64,000 nt of DNA from Azospirillum brasilense (GCF_022023855.1 NZ_CP059449.1:2218501-2282500), one strand, 5' to 3'; positions 35,794 to 44,484 are shown, numbered from the stretch's first letter. Notes: generated from the letters alone by a model not told the origin. Made by a program: numbers and translations.

Positions 35794-36207
35794 TCAGTGG
35801 CGGGTGCGCGCCGGGGTGACGTAGACGCCGTCCCAATCGACGCCGAACAGCGCCTCGTCGCCAGCTTCTTCCACCAGTTCGTCATAATCGCTGATCTCGA
35901 TCAGGCCGAAGATCGAGGCGGTGCCCGAGGCGTCCAGGTCGCAGGTGATGACGCGGCCGGCGAACTCGACGGACGTGAAGAACACCTCCGGCAGTTCCAT
36001 GCTGTCGAGGTCGGCGGACACCGCGCATTCGATCTCATGGACTAGGCGCGAGGAGAGGGACCCCCGCAGTTTCGCCGCCTGGGAGGCCCAGACGATCTTC
36101 TTGACCCGCGCAGCCGGGCGGTTGTCGGCTTCGCCGATGCCCTCGTCGGGCTGGGCGGCCATGGCGATCATCCGGGAAACCAGGTTCGACGGGCTGGGCG
36201 CACGCAT
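35794..36207 (-). CDS. Hypothetical protein
   Basis: A 137-aa soluble, acidic protein; the ATG at 36207 is chosen for its GGAGG 8 bp upstream. The C-terminal half (EVFFTSVEFAGRVITCDLDA, IFGLIEISDYDELVEEAGDE) looks like a small alpha/beta domain. The N-terminal 40 residues are basic. There is no signal or membrane segment. The family is not recognised. It lies on the same strand as psuG, 110 bp upstream of it on the map, but is transcribed away from psuG's 5' side. Confidence 0.65.
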   Translation of the reverse strand: MRAPSPSNLVSRMIAMAAQPDEGIGEADNRPAARVKKIVWASQAAKLRGSLSSRLVHEIECAVSADLDSMELPEVFFTSVEFAGRVITCDLDASGTASIFGLIEISDYDELVEEAGDEALFGVDWDGVYVTPARTRH

Positions 36208-36316
36208 AGAGACCTCCGTGAAGAACGAGCGCAGATTCACCCGGCTTCGGTTAACGGGCCCTTAAATCCCGACGACACGGATGGCTTACCTCTTATGCGT
36301 AATGGTCTATGACCAG

Positions 36317-37237
36317 TCATGACGTCAGCGCCGCGTAAGCCGCCGCCAGTCGCGCCGCGGTGACGGCGTTGTTTTGGATCAGCGCCATGTTCGCGGTCAG
36401 GCTGCGCCCGCCAGTGATTCGCTCCACCGCCGCGAGGAGAAACGGCGTGACGGATTTTCCCGTGATTCCATGATGTTCCGCATCCTTTAGCGCCTGCGCG
36501 ATGGCTCGTTCCATGGCCTCGCCATCGAGCGCGTCGGCCTCCGGGACGGGGTTGGCGAGGACCACGCCACCCTCCAGCCCAAGCTTCCATTTGGCCTGCA
36601 GGATGGCCGCGACCTCATGCACGTTGTCACAGCGATGAGAGACGGGCAGACCAGAGTTGCGGCTGTAGAAGGCCGGAAATTCATCGGTGCCCAGCCCCAG
36701 GACGGGGACGCCGCGGGTCTCCAGCACCTCCAGCGTCTTCGGCAGGTCGAGAATCGACTTGGCGCCCGCGCAGACGACGCAAACGCTGGTGCGGGCCAGC
36801 TCGTCGAGATCCGCCGAGACGTCGAAACTGGTTTCGGCGCCGCGGTGCACACCGCCCAGACCGCCGGTGGCGAAGACGGTGATCCCGGCCAGCTTTGCGG
36901 CGATCATGGTGGCTGCCACGGTGGTGGCGCCCAGCGCCCCGGTCGCCAGCGCGACGGGCAGGTCGCGGCGGCTCAGCTTCATGACGCCGGTGCCACCCTT
37001 GGCGAGCCGTTCCAGGGACTCGCCGTCCAGCCCGACGCAGATGCGCCCGTCGAGGACGGCGATGGTTGCGGGAACCGCCCCCTCGGCCCGCACCGCGTCC
37101 TCCAGCGCTGTCGCCGTTTCCAGATTCTTCGGAAAGGGCATGCCGTGGGAGATGACGGTCGATTCCAGCGCCACCACGGGCCGTCCCTCGGCCAGGGCGG
37201 CGGCGACCTCGGGCGTTGGGGACAGGCGGTGGTGCAT
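36317..37237 (-). CDS. psuG: Pseudouridine-5'-phosphate glycosidase
   Basis: A 306-aa PsuG/IndA-family enzyme that reversibly splits pseudouridine 5'-phosphate into uracil and ribose-5-phosphate. Conserved blocks: VALESTVISHGMPFPKNLET, RRDLPVALATGALGATTVAA, VFATGGLGGVHRGAETSFDV, CAGAKSILDLPKTLEVLETR and LPVSHRCDNVHEVA. The catalytic Lys is in the CAGAKSILD block. The usual partner kinase gene psuK is not beside it. It is divergent from the DNA exonuclease gene. Confidence 0.95.
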   Translation of the reverse strand: MHHRLSPTPEVAAALAEGRPVVALESTVISHGMPFPKNLETATALEDAVRAEGAVPATIAVLDGRICVGLDGESLERLAKGGTGVMKLSRRDLPVALATGALGATTVAATMIAAKLAGITVFATGGLGGVHRGAETSFDVSADLDELARTSVCVVCAGAKSILDLPKTLEVLETRGVPVLGLGTDEFPAFYSRNSGLPVSHRCDNVHEVAAILQAKWKLGLEGGVVLANPVPEADALDGEAMERAIAQALKDAEHHGITGKSVTPFLLAAVERITGGRSLTANMALIQNNAVTAARLAAAYAALTS

Positions 37238-37309
37238 GGTCGGAGTCTCCCTGGTTCTCCCGCATCCTGCGCTGCGCTCCGCCTCGGCGCAACCGGGGGA
37301 ATCGGAATT

Positions 37310-37337
37310 TTGTCCTTTCGTGAGGACGGCCTATATT
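37310..37337 (+). promoter_or_regulatory. Promoter for the exonuclease-ligase pair
   Basis: TTGTCC (37310-37315), 16-base spacer, TATATT (37332-37337). The predicted transcript would begin at about 37344, directly at the ATG at 37345, which suggests a leaderless message or a later start (ATG at 37387). Confidence 0.45.
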
Positions 37338-37344
37338 GCAGGGC

Positions 37345-38376
37345 ATGCCTGCACAAAGCCCCTCCCGTCCCCCCGCCGAACGTTGGATGAAGGTCTGCCC
37401 CGAGGGACTCTATGTCGAGCCCGGCGGCTTTTACGTGGACCCGCTGCGTCCGGTGGAACGCGCGGTTGTCACCCACGGCCATTCCGACCACGCCCGGCCC
37501 GGCCATGCCCATGTGCTCGCCACCGCCGGAACGCTTGCCATCATGCGGCAACGGCTGGGCGAGGGGGCGGGCGCCGCGCCTCAGACGCTCGACTATGGCG
37601 AGGCGATCCGCATCGGCGACGTGACGGTGCGGCTGGTACCCGCCGGCCATGTGCTGGGCAGCGCGCAGGTGGTGCTGGAGCATGCGGGCACGCGGGTGGT
37701 GGTGTCCGGCGACTACAAGCGGCGCTTCGACCGCACCTGCGCCCCGTTCGAGCCGGTGCCCTGCGACGTCTTCATCACCGAGGCGACCTTCGGCCTGCCG
37801 GTCTTCCGCCACCCGCCCGACCTGGGGGAGATCGACAAGCTGCTGCACTCTCTGTCGATCTTTCCGGAGCGCAGCCATGTCGTCGGGGCCTACGCGCTGG
37901 GCAAATGCCAGCGGGTGATCTCTCTGCTGCGCGCCGCCGGCTACGACCGGCCGATCTATCTGCACGGCGCCCTGGAGCCGATCTGCAAACTCTATGAGGG
38001 CTTCGGCGTGCCTCTGGGCGAGCTTCGCCCGGCCACCGTCGCGGCGAAGGAGGAGCTGAAGGGCGCCCTGGTGCTGGCCCCGCCCGGCGCGGTGGCCGAC
38101 CGCTGGGCGCGTCGGCTGACCGACCCGGTGGTGGCGATGGCCTCCGGCTGGATGCGTGTCCGCCAGCGGGCGCGCCAGCGCGGCGTCGAACTGCCGCTGG
38201 TCATCTCCGACCACGCCGATTGGGACGAGCTGACCCAGACGCTCGACGAGGTCGCAGCACCCGAGGTCTGGGTGACCCATGGTCGGGAGGAGGCGCTGGT
38301 CCACCACGCGACCCAGCGCGGCATCCGCGCCCGCGCCCTGGCCATGGTCGGCTTCGAGGAGGAGGAAGGGGCGTGA
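37345..38376 (+). CDS. DNA-ligase-associated exonuclease (metallo-beta-lactamase fold)
   Basis: A 343-aa nuclease of the SNM1/CPSF-like metallo-beta-lactamase group, in the subfamily that accompanies ATP-dependent ligases. The metal-binding HxHxDH motif is in VVTHGHSDHARPGH; further metal-site residues lie in PAGHVLGSAQVV, VVSGDYKRRF and LVISDHADWDEL. Its TGA overlaps the GTG start of the ligase gene, so the two are translationally coupled. The family is linked to bacterial DNA repair. The start is uncertain: 37345 or 37387. Confidence 0.9.
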   Translation: MPAQSPSRPPAERWMKVCPEGLYVEPGGFYVDPLRPVERAVVTHGHSDHARPGHAHVLATAGTLAIMRQRLGEGAGAAPQTLDYGEAIRIGDVTVRLVPAGHVLGSAQVVLEHAGTRVVVSGDYKRRFDRTCAPFEPVPCDVFITEATFGLPVFRHPPDLGEIDKLLHSLSIFPERSHVVGAYALGKCQRVISLLRAAGYDRPIYLHGALEPICKLYEGFGVPLGELRPATVAAKEELKGALVLAPPGAVADRWARRLTDPVVAMASGWMRVRQRARQRGVELPLVISDHADWDELTQTLDEVAAPEVWVTHGREEALVHHATQRGIRARALAMVGFEEEEGA

Positions 38377-39950
38377 GGAACTTCTCCTCGCTGATCGACG
38401 GGCTGGTCTTCATGCCGGCGCGCAACGGCAAGATCCGCCTGCTGGCCGACTTCTTTGCCACCACGCCCGACCCCGACCGCGGCTGGGCGCTGGCGGCCCT
38501 GACGGAATCGCTGGTTTTCCACGAGGCCAAGCCGGCGGCCATCCGGCAGCTGGTCGCCACCCGCGTCGACCTGGACCTGTTCGCCCTGTCCTACGACTAT
38601 GTGGGCGACCTCGCCGAGACGGTGGCGCTGATCTGGCCGGAGCGTCCAGAGCGGGCGAACAGCCTGCCGCCGTCCATGACCGAGGTGGTGGAGACGCTGC
38701 GCGCGGCCAAGCGCGGGCAGGTGATGGGGCTGGTGGAGGGCTGGCTCGACACGCTGGATTCCTCCGGCCGCTTCGCACTGCTCAAGCTCATCACCGGTAG
38801 CCTGCGGGTGGGCGTGTCGGCGCGGCTGGCCAAGACGGCATTGGCGGAGTGGGGCAAGGTCGATCTCGGCGATCTTGAGGAGTGCTGGCATGGGCTGACC
38901 CCGCCCTACGCGGACCTGTTCGCCTGGCTGGAGGGGAAGTCCGACCGGCCGGCTGCGGGGAAGGGGGCGGGCTTCCGCCCACTGATGCTTTCCCACCCGC
39001 TGGAGGAGGAGGACATGGCCGCCCTCGATCCGGCCGACTACGCTGCGGAATGGAAATGGGACGGCATCCGCGTGCAACTGGCGGCCCGCGGCGGCGAGCG
39101 GCGCATCTACAGCCGCACCGGTGACGACGTGTCCGGCGCCTTTCCCGACATCGCGGACCACATGACCTTCGACGCCGTGCTGGACGGCGAGCTGCTGGTC
39201 GCCCGCAATGAGGGCGAGATTGCGCCCTTCAACGACCTTCAGCAGCGGCTGAACCGCAAGACGGTCACCGCGGCGATGCTCAAGGAATTTCCCGCCTGGG
39301 TGCGGCTCTACGACATCCTGTTCGAAGGCGAGGAGGATCTGCGCGGCCTGCCCCTCACCGAGCGGCGCGCCCGGCTGGAGCGTTGGCACGACGCGGTGCG
39401 GCCCCGGCGTATGGATCTGTCGCCGCTGGTGCCGTTCGAGGGCTGGGAGGCGCTGAAGGGCCTGCGCGAGGGCAGCCGGGAGAACAGCATCGAAGGACTG
39501 ATGCTGAAGCGCAAGGACAGCCTCTACGTCGCCGGGCGCCCCAAGGGGCCCTGGTTCAAATGGAAGCGTGGGGCGCTGACGCTCGACACCGTGCTGATGT
39601 ACGCCCAGCGCGGGCACGGCAAGCGGTCCAGCTACTACTCGGACTTCACCTTCGGCGTCTGGCGCGGCGAGGAACTGGTGCCGGTGGGCAAGGCCTATTT
39701 CGGCTTCACCGACGCCGAACTGGTGGAACTCGACCGCTGGGTGCGCAACCGCACCACCCGCCGCTACGGCCCGGTGCGCGAGGTCGAGCCGGGGCTGGTT
39801 CTGGAGGTCGCCTTCGACAGCGTGCACCCGTCAAACCGCCACAAGAGCGGTTTGGCGATGCGTTTCCCGCGCGTCCACCGCATCCGCTGGGACAAGCCGG
39901 CGGCAGAGGCCGACCGGCTGGAAACGCTTCAGGCGATGGTCGTCAGCTAG
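38373..39950 (+). CDS. ATP-dependent DNA ligase (cisplatin-response/LigC-like group)
   Basis: A 525-aa ligase from the GTG at 38373, coupled to the exonuclease gene by a GTGA overlap. An N-terminal DNA-binding domain spans about residues 1-200. The adenylation Lys is K228 in AAEWKWDGIRVQL. Other nucleotidyltransferase motifs are RIYSRTGDDVSGAFPD, VLDGELLV, SIEGLMLKRKDSLY and WFKWKRGALTLDTV. The C-terminal OB fold ends the protein. Related loci also carry a DEXH helicase and a metallophosphatase; neither is in this window next to these genes. Confidence 0.93.
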   Translation: MRNFSSLIDGLVFMPARNGKIRLLADFFATTPDPDRGWALAALTESLVFHEAKPAAIRQLVATRVDLDLFALSYDYVGDLAETVALIWPERPERANSLPPSMTEVVETLRAAKRGQVMGLVEGWLDTLDSSGRFALLKLITGSLRVGVSARLAKTALAEWGKVDLGDLEECWHGLTPPYADLFAWLEGKSDRPAAGKGAGFRPLMLSHPLEEEDMAALDPADYAAEWKWDGIRVQLAARGGERRIYSRTGDDVSGAFPDIADHMTFDAVLDGELLVARNEGEIAPFNDLQQRLNRKTVTAAMLKEFPAWVRLYDILFEGEEDLRGLPLTERRARLERWHDAVRPRRMDLSPLVPFEGWEALKGLREGSRENSIEGLMLKRKDSLYVAGRPKGPWFKWKRGALTLDTVLMYAQRGHGKRSSYYSDFTFGVWRGEELVPVGKAYFGFTDAELVELDRWVRNRTTRRYGPVREVEPGLVLEVAFDSVHPSNRHKSGLAMRFPRVHRIRWDKPAAEADRLETLQAMVVS

Positions 39951-40079
39951 GCTGGGCGGCTATAGGGGCGCTTCTTCCATTTTGAACCGGGTCCGCGTTG
40001 ACGACGGCGGGATGGCGCGTAGTCTTCTGCAACCGTTCGCTGCGGTCGAGCGGGAAGACATCAACCCGGAGACCTGACC

Positions 40080-40853
40080 ATGCCGTTCGCCGCCGCCCCC
40101 GAGTTCAAGAAGCACAAGGCGAAGTGCGAGGCCGAGGCGAAGAAGATCTCCAATTCGGGCGACGCCCTGGCGGTGGTGAAAAAGTCCGGTGATGTGGAGA
40201 AGGCCGCCGCGGCCTGGGACAAGGCCTACAAGGCCGGGGACGCCAAGGCGCTGCGCGCCGCGCTGGCCGATCTGCTCCAGGCGACCAAGATCTTCCGGGC
40301 GAAGCTCAGCGCGGTCATCGTCAAGGCGCAGAAGGCGAAGAACGAGGGCGCCGTCGAAGTGGCGGCCGACATGCTGGGCGGCGCCATGAACGTCGAGCAG
40401 ATGGCCCAGCTGGAAACCCTGTCCGCCCTGAAGAAGCTGGAAAAGGCCGGCAGCGGCAAAGAGATGCCGGCCACCACCTTCTTCGCCGACTGGACCGCTG
40501 CCAAGAAGATGTTCGAGGCGCTGACCGGCAAGAAGAAGCCGGCTGAGGGCTTCCTGCTCGCCTTCCGGGCGTCGAGCGGGCTGGAGAAGGCGACGAAGGC
40601 GCTGGACGCCGCGACGCGGGCCAACGACGTCGACGCTCTGCAGAAGGCGATCAAGGGGTTCGAGAAGACCGGCAGCGAGTATTTCGCGACCGTGAAGAAG
40701 AAGGCCAAGGTCTCCGTCGCCGCCGACGACACCGACATCCCGGACGAGTCGGAGGAGGCGTTCAACTACGATCAGGCGCTGGCGATTCTGCTGAAGAACC
40801 TGAACGTCATCCGCAAGGAAGCCGGCAACATCCTGGCCGAGGCCAGGAAATAA
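40080..40853 (+). CDS. Hypothetical Lys/Ala-rich helical protein
   Basis: A 257-aa protein, almost entirely predicted helix, rich in Ala and Lys (AKCEAEAKKISNSGDALAVV; AAAWDKAYKAGDAKALRAAL). It appears to contain two related helical halves with similar KAxKALDAATRAND-type segments. There is no signal peptide, membrane segment or enzyme motif. The family is not recognised. The composition could suit a cytosolic scaffold or a nucleoid-associated protein, but this is a guess. It is convergent with the GNAT gene, 15 bp apart. Confidence 0.7.
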   Translation: MPFAAAPEFKKHKAKCEAEAKKISNSGDALAVVKKSGDVEKAAAAWDKAYKAGDAKALRAALADLLQATKIFRAKLSAVIVKAQKAKNEGAVEVAADMLGGAMNVEQMAQLETLSALKKLEKAGSGKEMPATTFFADWTAAKKMFEALTGKKKPAEGFLLAFRASSGLEKATKALDAATRANDVDALQKAIKGFEKTGSEYFATVKKKAKVSVAADDTDIPDESEEAFNYDQALAILLKNLNVIRKEAGNILAEARK

Positions 40854-40868
40854 ACAGGATCTTCCGCC

Positions 40869-41318
40869 CTATCGGCTCAACCGCATGTCGATGTGGTCGA
40901 TGCCGACATCGTCGTAGATGTCGCTGACGCGCCGGAAGCCGAAGCCGCCGTAGAAAGTTTCCAAGTATAGCTGCGCGCTGATCTGCACGTCGTGCTCCGG
41001 CCAGTCCCGGGCCAGCCGTTCCAGGCATTCGGCGACCAGCCGGCGACCGAGCGCCTTGCCGCGCCACTCCGGAGCGACCGCCAACCGCCCGAAGGAGGTG
41101 GCGCCGGTCTCCGGGGCGGGGCCGAAGATGCGGGCATAGCCGACGGGTATCGGCGCGTCGCCCTCATAAAGCGCCAGATGCTGCGCCACCGGGTCTCGCC
41201 CGTCGAGATCGGGGAAGGGCGAGGCCTGCTCCACCACCAGCACGCTCTGGCGGAGGTGGAGCATGTCGTGGAGGGTGCCGGCGGACAGATCGGCAAAGCG
41301 GTACCAACGGGAATGCAT
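40869..41318 (-). CDS. GNAT family acetyltransferase, ElaA-like
   Basis: A 149-aa ElaA-type acetyltransferase. The N-terminal WYRFADLSAGTLHDMLHLRQ and VEQASPFPDLDGRDPVAQHL are ElaA hallmarks. The acetyl-CoA loop is in FGRLAVAPEWRGKALGRRLV. The substrate is unknown. It is the last gene of a three-gene minus-strand cluster (139-aa orphan, DUF488, ElaA); its ATG is 8 bp after the DUF488 stop. Confidence 0.9.
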   Translation of the reverse strand: MHSRWYRFADLSAGTLHDMLHLRQSVLVVEQASPFPDLDGRDPVAQHLALYEGDAPIPVGYARIFGPAPETGATSFGRLAVAPEWRGKALGRRLVAECLERLARDWPEHDVQISAQLYLETFYGGFGFRRVSDIYDDVGIDHIDMRLSR

Positions 41319-41326
41319 GTCAGCCT

Positions 41327-41791
41327 CTAGAAGGAGACGTCGGTGGGGTTCAGATGCTCCACCGTGAAGCCGAAACGGCTGTGAAGACTCTCACCGACGC
41401 GAAGCCGGTGGCAGAGGTGCGGTGACGCCTCGAAGCAGAGCAGACAGGCCGGTTTTTCCCGCGCCAGAGCGGCGGCGCGGCTGAGGTCGTGCTCCGCTTC
41501 GGGAGTCTGCATTTTCGCTTCGACGATCGACCAGAAGCGGTCCAGATCGCCCTGGTGGGCGGCGACGCGGCCCTCCTTGGGCGTGCCCAGCCCCTTCAGA
41601 TGGACGTAACCGATTCCGGCTTCCTCCAGCCCGGCGGACAGCGGCCTCTTGGAGAAGCCGGCGCGGCGGGACAAGGGCAATTCGCGCACGTCCAGAAGAA
41701 CCGCTACCCCCCGCGCCTTCAATGCGCGCAGTACGGAGTCGAAGGAGGCGCCTTCGTAACCAATGGTGTAGAGCGTCGGGCTGTTGCTCAT
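41327..41791 (-). CDS. DUF488 family protein
   Basis: A 154-aa protein with the DUF488 pattern: LYTIGYEGASFDSVLRAL, LLDVRELPLSRRAGFSKRPL, YVHLKGLGTPKEGR and the Cys/His block PACLLCFEASPHLCHRLRVG. Function is not established; the Arg/Cys/His set suggests nucleic-acid or metal chemistry. Its start overlaps the stop of the gene upstream (ATGA), so translation is coupled. Confidence 0.92.
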   Translation of the reverse strand: MSNSPTLYTIGYEGASFDSVLRALKARGVAVLLDVRELPLSRRAGFSKRPLSAGLEEAGIGYVHLKGLGTPKEGRVAAHQGDLDRFWSIVEAKMQTPEAEHDLSRAAALAREKPACLLCFEASPHLCHRLRVGESLHSRFGFTVEHLNPTDVSF

Positions 41792-42207
41792 GACGGTGAG
41801 GGCAGGGCGTTGCGGATCATGTATTCGCCGATGTCCTTGGGCTTCACCTTGACGTCGGTCAGCGGCTCGTCGGCGGACATTGCCTTCGCGACGAGAAGGC
41901 TGTTCTGCACGTTGGTCAGGGTGATACGGAAGACGCCGGTGGCGCCCTTCAGCTTCGGGTAGTAGGTCGGATCGATGACCTTCTCCTTGCGCATCAGGCG
42001 TTCGATCACCGCCTCCTCCTCAAGGTCCGGCACCTCCTGGCTGTGGATCAGGCGCCAGTCGGATTCGCCCGCCCAGCCGGCCTCGATGGCGACCTTGGCC
42101 TCGTTATTGTCGGCGGCCACGCCCAGCTTGAAGATGTGCTTTCCCTGTCCGACGTCGGACGCCCACTTCGTCAGCGCGGCGCTGCGCGCCACATAAACCA
42201 CGGCCAT
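41788..42207 (-). CDS. Orphan protein coupled to DUF488
   Basis: A 139-aa soluble protein with no family I recognise. The N-terminus MAVVYVARSAALTKWASDVG and HIFKLGVAADNNEAK are faintly reminiscent of the start of GIY-YIG-like folds, but no catalytic Arg/Glu arrangement can be confirmed. The C-terminal part (VDPTYYPKLKGATGVFRITL-type segment) is beta-rich. It overlaps DUF488 by 4 bp, so the two probably act together. Confidence 0.65.
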   Translation of the reverse strand: MAVVYVARSAALTKWASDVGQGKHIFKLGVAADNNEAKVAIEAGWAGESDWRLIHSQEVPDLEEEAVIERLMRKEKVIDPTYYPKLKGATGVFRITLTNVQNSLLVAKAMSADEPLTDVKVKPKDIGEYMIRNALPSPS

Positions 42208-42282
42208 TTTCGCGTTTCCTTACCGGTCAGGCAGCCATGCTGCCGCGAAGTGGCTGACGAGGCAACCGGAAGGAGGAGTCTG

Positions 42283-42705
42283 TCAGGGAAAGGAGGATTG
42301 CCGGGACAGAGGGGTGATGAGGATGCGGCTGACGACGTCCTTGCCGAACAACTTGACGCTTTCCTCGTCGATCTTGCGGCGCAGAGCGGGCATGTTGGCG
42401 ATGTTGCCGCGGACGATCCATCCCTCCTCAATACCCAGATAGACCGCGCGCAACGTGGCGTCGTGCAGCCGCGGGATGGCGACCTGAACTTCACCCAGGC
42501 GGGTGGCGTTCGCCACCTCCAGCATCACCTCGATCTGGGTGTAGCGCTCCACCTGCCCGCGGGTGACGATGGGAACCATCACCGGCTTGATGCGGACGGA
42601 GGGCGGCAGGGCCGCCGGCCCCTCCGCCGCCTGGGCCACCATGCCCGAACCGGCAGCGGTGGCGGCGATCAGAAAGGCAACGAGAATGGATGCGACCCTG
42701 CGCAT
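42283..42705 (-). CDS. FliL-like periplasmic protein
   Basis: A 140-aa exported protein. Residues 1-27 are a signal sequence (RVASILVAFLIAATAAGSGM...AQAA). The mature part resembles the periplasmic domain of FliL, which has a stomatin-like fold: VRIKPVMVPIVTRGQVERYT, QIEVMLEVANATRLGEVQVA and the closing FGKDVVSRILITPLSRQ. No other flagellar gene is nearby, so a stator role is uncertain. A second FliL-like protein lies at 52887-53351. Confidence 0.65.
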   Translation of the reverse strand: MRRVASILVAFLIAATAAGSGMVAQAAEGPAALPPSVRIKPVMVPIVTRGQVERYTQIEVMLEVANATRLGEVQVAIPRLHDATLRAVYLGIEEGWIVRGNIANMPALRRKIDEESVKLFGKDVVSRILITPLSRQSSFP

Positions 42706-42818
42706 TGGCGGGCACCGGAAAAATCGATTGGATGGCCCCGATAGTAGGGCTTCATCCGCCCGTCTTCAATGGCGCCCGCTGTAACAAGAGATTCGGCTTA
42801 TGACGTGGCGTGCCGCTG

Positions 42819-43331
42819 TCAGGCCGCCTTCTGCCCGCTGGCCTGGATCGCCTTTTTGTTCACATCGTTGATTGCCAGAATGTTCAGCTTCTTGTCGGTC
42901 TCCTTCTCTTCGTTCAGAGTCTGCTCCAACAGCTCCGCCACCTTGGTGAGGCCGCAGGCGGTCGCGTAGGCGTGGACGGTGCCGTAGCTGGCGATTTCGT
43001 AATGTTCCACCTTCTGGGCGGCGGCGATCAGGGCGGCGTCCTGCACTTCCGGAGCGAGGCCCATTTCCATGATCTCGCGGGCTTCGCTGATCAGCCCTTC
43101 CATCGCGTCGCAATGCTTGCCGCGGGTGCGGGTGTCCAACTCCTCGAAGACCTGCTCCAGCCGTTCGATCTGGCCGCGGGTCTCTTCCAGATGGGACTCG
43201 AAGGCCGTGCGGAGCTTTTCGGAATGCGCCGCCTTGGCCAGCTTCGGCAGGGCCTTGGTGAGCTGCTTCTCGGCGTGGTAGATGTCGCGGAGTTCTTCGA
43301 TCAGCAGATCCTGCATGGTCTTGGCAGCCAT
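42819..43331 (-). CDS. DUF892 ferritin-like protein (YciE/YciF family)
   Basis: A 170-aa four-helix protein of the YciE/YciF family. The helix pairs carry the carboxylate/His residues expected for a di-metal site (LIEELRDIYHAEKQLTKALP, ESHLEETRGQIERLEQVFEE, AAAQKVEHYEIASYGTVHAY). These proteins belong to general stress regulons. An EcfG-like promoter (GGAAC-N16-TGTT) lies about 40 bp upstream, and GGGAG precedes the ATG. The exact reaction is unknown. Confidence 0.92.
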   Translation of the reverse strand: MAAKTMQDLLIEELRDIYHAEKQLTKALPKLAKAAHSEKLRTAFESHLEETRGQIERLEQVFEELDTRTRGKHCDAMEGLISEAREIMEMGLAPEVQDAALIAAAQKVEHYEIASYGTVHAYATACGLTKVAELLEQTLNEEKETDKKLNILAINDVNKKAIQASGQKAA

Positions 43332-43370
43332 GGTGCCGGTACTCCCTTGCTGTGTGCGTCGTCCGCCAAC

Positions 43371-43395
43371 AACAGGACGTGGCAGACGGGGTTCC
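43371..43395 (-). promoter_or_regulatory. EcfG-like stress promoter of the DUF892 gene
   Basis: On the minus strand GGAAC (43395-43391), 16 bases, TGTT (43374-43371). It matches the alphaproteobacterial general-stress consensus and places the transcript start about 33 bases before the ATG at 43331. Confidence 0.65.
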
Positions 43396-43459
43396 GGGAC
43401 GGTTGCGCTGTGCTAAGGTGGTATTGAAACCGGCGAAGGCCGGCGATGGAGAGAATGCG

Positions 43460-43702
43460 ATGGTGGGCAATCGGGCGCCTGGGAAAGGCCAGCCGGCTGG
43501 AAACGGCGCAGGAAGCGGTCTGGGTGAGGTGCTGTTCGAGTTCCAGCGGGTTGGCAGCTATCTGAAGGTGATGGCCATTGATCCGGTCACCGCGACGGAG
43601 GTATCGGTCGTTGGGCCGGCCACCGGCGGTCTGGAACTGCTGAAACGGACCGCGATCAGCAAGCTCCAGTTTGTCATGAAGCGCGATGCGGCCAAACGCT
43701 GA
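43460..43702 (+). CDS. Small conserved protein (DUF6898-like)
   Basis: An 80-aa protein from the ATG at 43460 with GGAGAG upstream. The core (EVLFEFQRVGSYLKVMAIDP, TEVSVVGPATGGLELLKRTA) is a short beta-rich domain that I associate with a small family widespread in alphaproteobacteria, sometimes mislabelled as serine hydroxymethyltransferase. Function is unknown. It is divergent from the DUF892 gene. Confidence 0.7.
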   Translation: MVGNRAPGKGQPAGNGAGSGLGEVLFEFQRVGSYLKVMAIDPVTATEVSVVGPATGGLELLKRTAISKLQFVMKRDAAKR

Positions 43703-43996
43703 GCCTTATCAGTGAATACAGACGCCAAGAAGCGCGCCCTCCCGGCGGGGCGGGGGGCGCGGCTAGTCTTGGCTTCTGCTGATGGTGAGCACTGACATCC
43801 CGGTGCCGGACCTGCGGAACCGGTCCAGGGGTGAACTGCTCAATTCCGACTCTAGACCTATGCCGCGCCGTGGGCACTGGTGCATCGGATGTAACGCCTG
43901 TAGAAACCGTTCCACGAACGAACGGACCGCCGTGCTTTCCAGACAGTGTTTTCCTGGCGCGGCGGTTCTGACCGAATGCGGAGGGAGACGATCGCA

Positions 43997-44341
43997 ATGC
44001 GTTGCGTGACGGTCTTGCGGAGATTGCCCGTGCTGTTGAGAGAGACCCTGAAGCCGGCGGCCACGCTGCTGGTGCTGGCCGTGGCGCTGCAAAGCCCGGC
44101 GGCGTGGTCGGAAACCACCATCATCTGCACGAAGCCCGGCGTTCCGCTCTGCATGAGCGACACCACCACCTTCGTCAGCGCGGACAAGATGGGCGCCTGT
44201 CAGTTCGAGGTGAAGGAATACGTGGACAAGACGATGGATTATCTGCGCTGCCTGAACGAGGAAAACACCAGCACAGGGCAGGAACTGACCCGCAATGTAG
44301 AACGATTCAACTGTCGTCTGTCGGGCCGCAACTGTGGGTGA
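43997..44341 (+). CDS. Secreted Cys-containing protein of unknown function
   Basis: A 114-aa product starting at the ATG at 43997, with GGAGA about 10 bp upstream; an ATG at 43976 is possible. Residues 1-38 are a long signal peptide (LKPAATLLVLAVALQSPAAW). The mature part holds six cysteines (TIICTKPGVPLCMSD, GACQFEVKEY, YLRCLNEENT, FNCRLSGRNCG), so it is probably disulphide-bonded in the periplasm. The family is not recognised. Confidence 0.7.
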   Translation: MRCVTVLRRLPVLLRETLKPAATLLVLAVALQSPAAWSETTIICTKPGVPLCMSDTTTFVSADKMGACQFEVKEYVDKTMDYLRCLNEENTSTGQELTRNVERFNCRLSGRNCG

Positions 44342-44426
44342 TGAGCAGCGTGGGCGGGTTCGGCAAAACCCGCCCACGCAACGCTCGGATTGATCCCGGG
44401 CCAAAACGAGATGACGGCGAAACGAT

Positions 44427-44462
44427 ACAGGGCCGGCCTCCCATCGGGGAGGCCGGCCCTGT
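44427..44462. terminator. Perfect 16-bp stem between convergent genes
   Basis: ACAGGGCCGGCCTCCC (44427-44442), loop ATCG, GGGAGGCCGGCCCTGT (44447-44462). It lies between the secreted-protein gene and mucR, so it can end both transcripts. T-tails are weak on both strands. Confidence 0.75.
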
Positions 44463-44484
44463 TCGTTCAGGACGGTGCTGGCGC

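Noticed and set aside
41788..42207. GIY-YIG nuclease in the orphan next to DUF488
   Set aside because: Only a weak resemblance at the N-terminus; the catalytic residues cannot be assigned.
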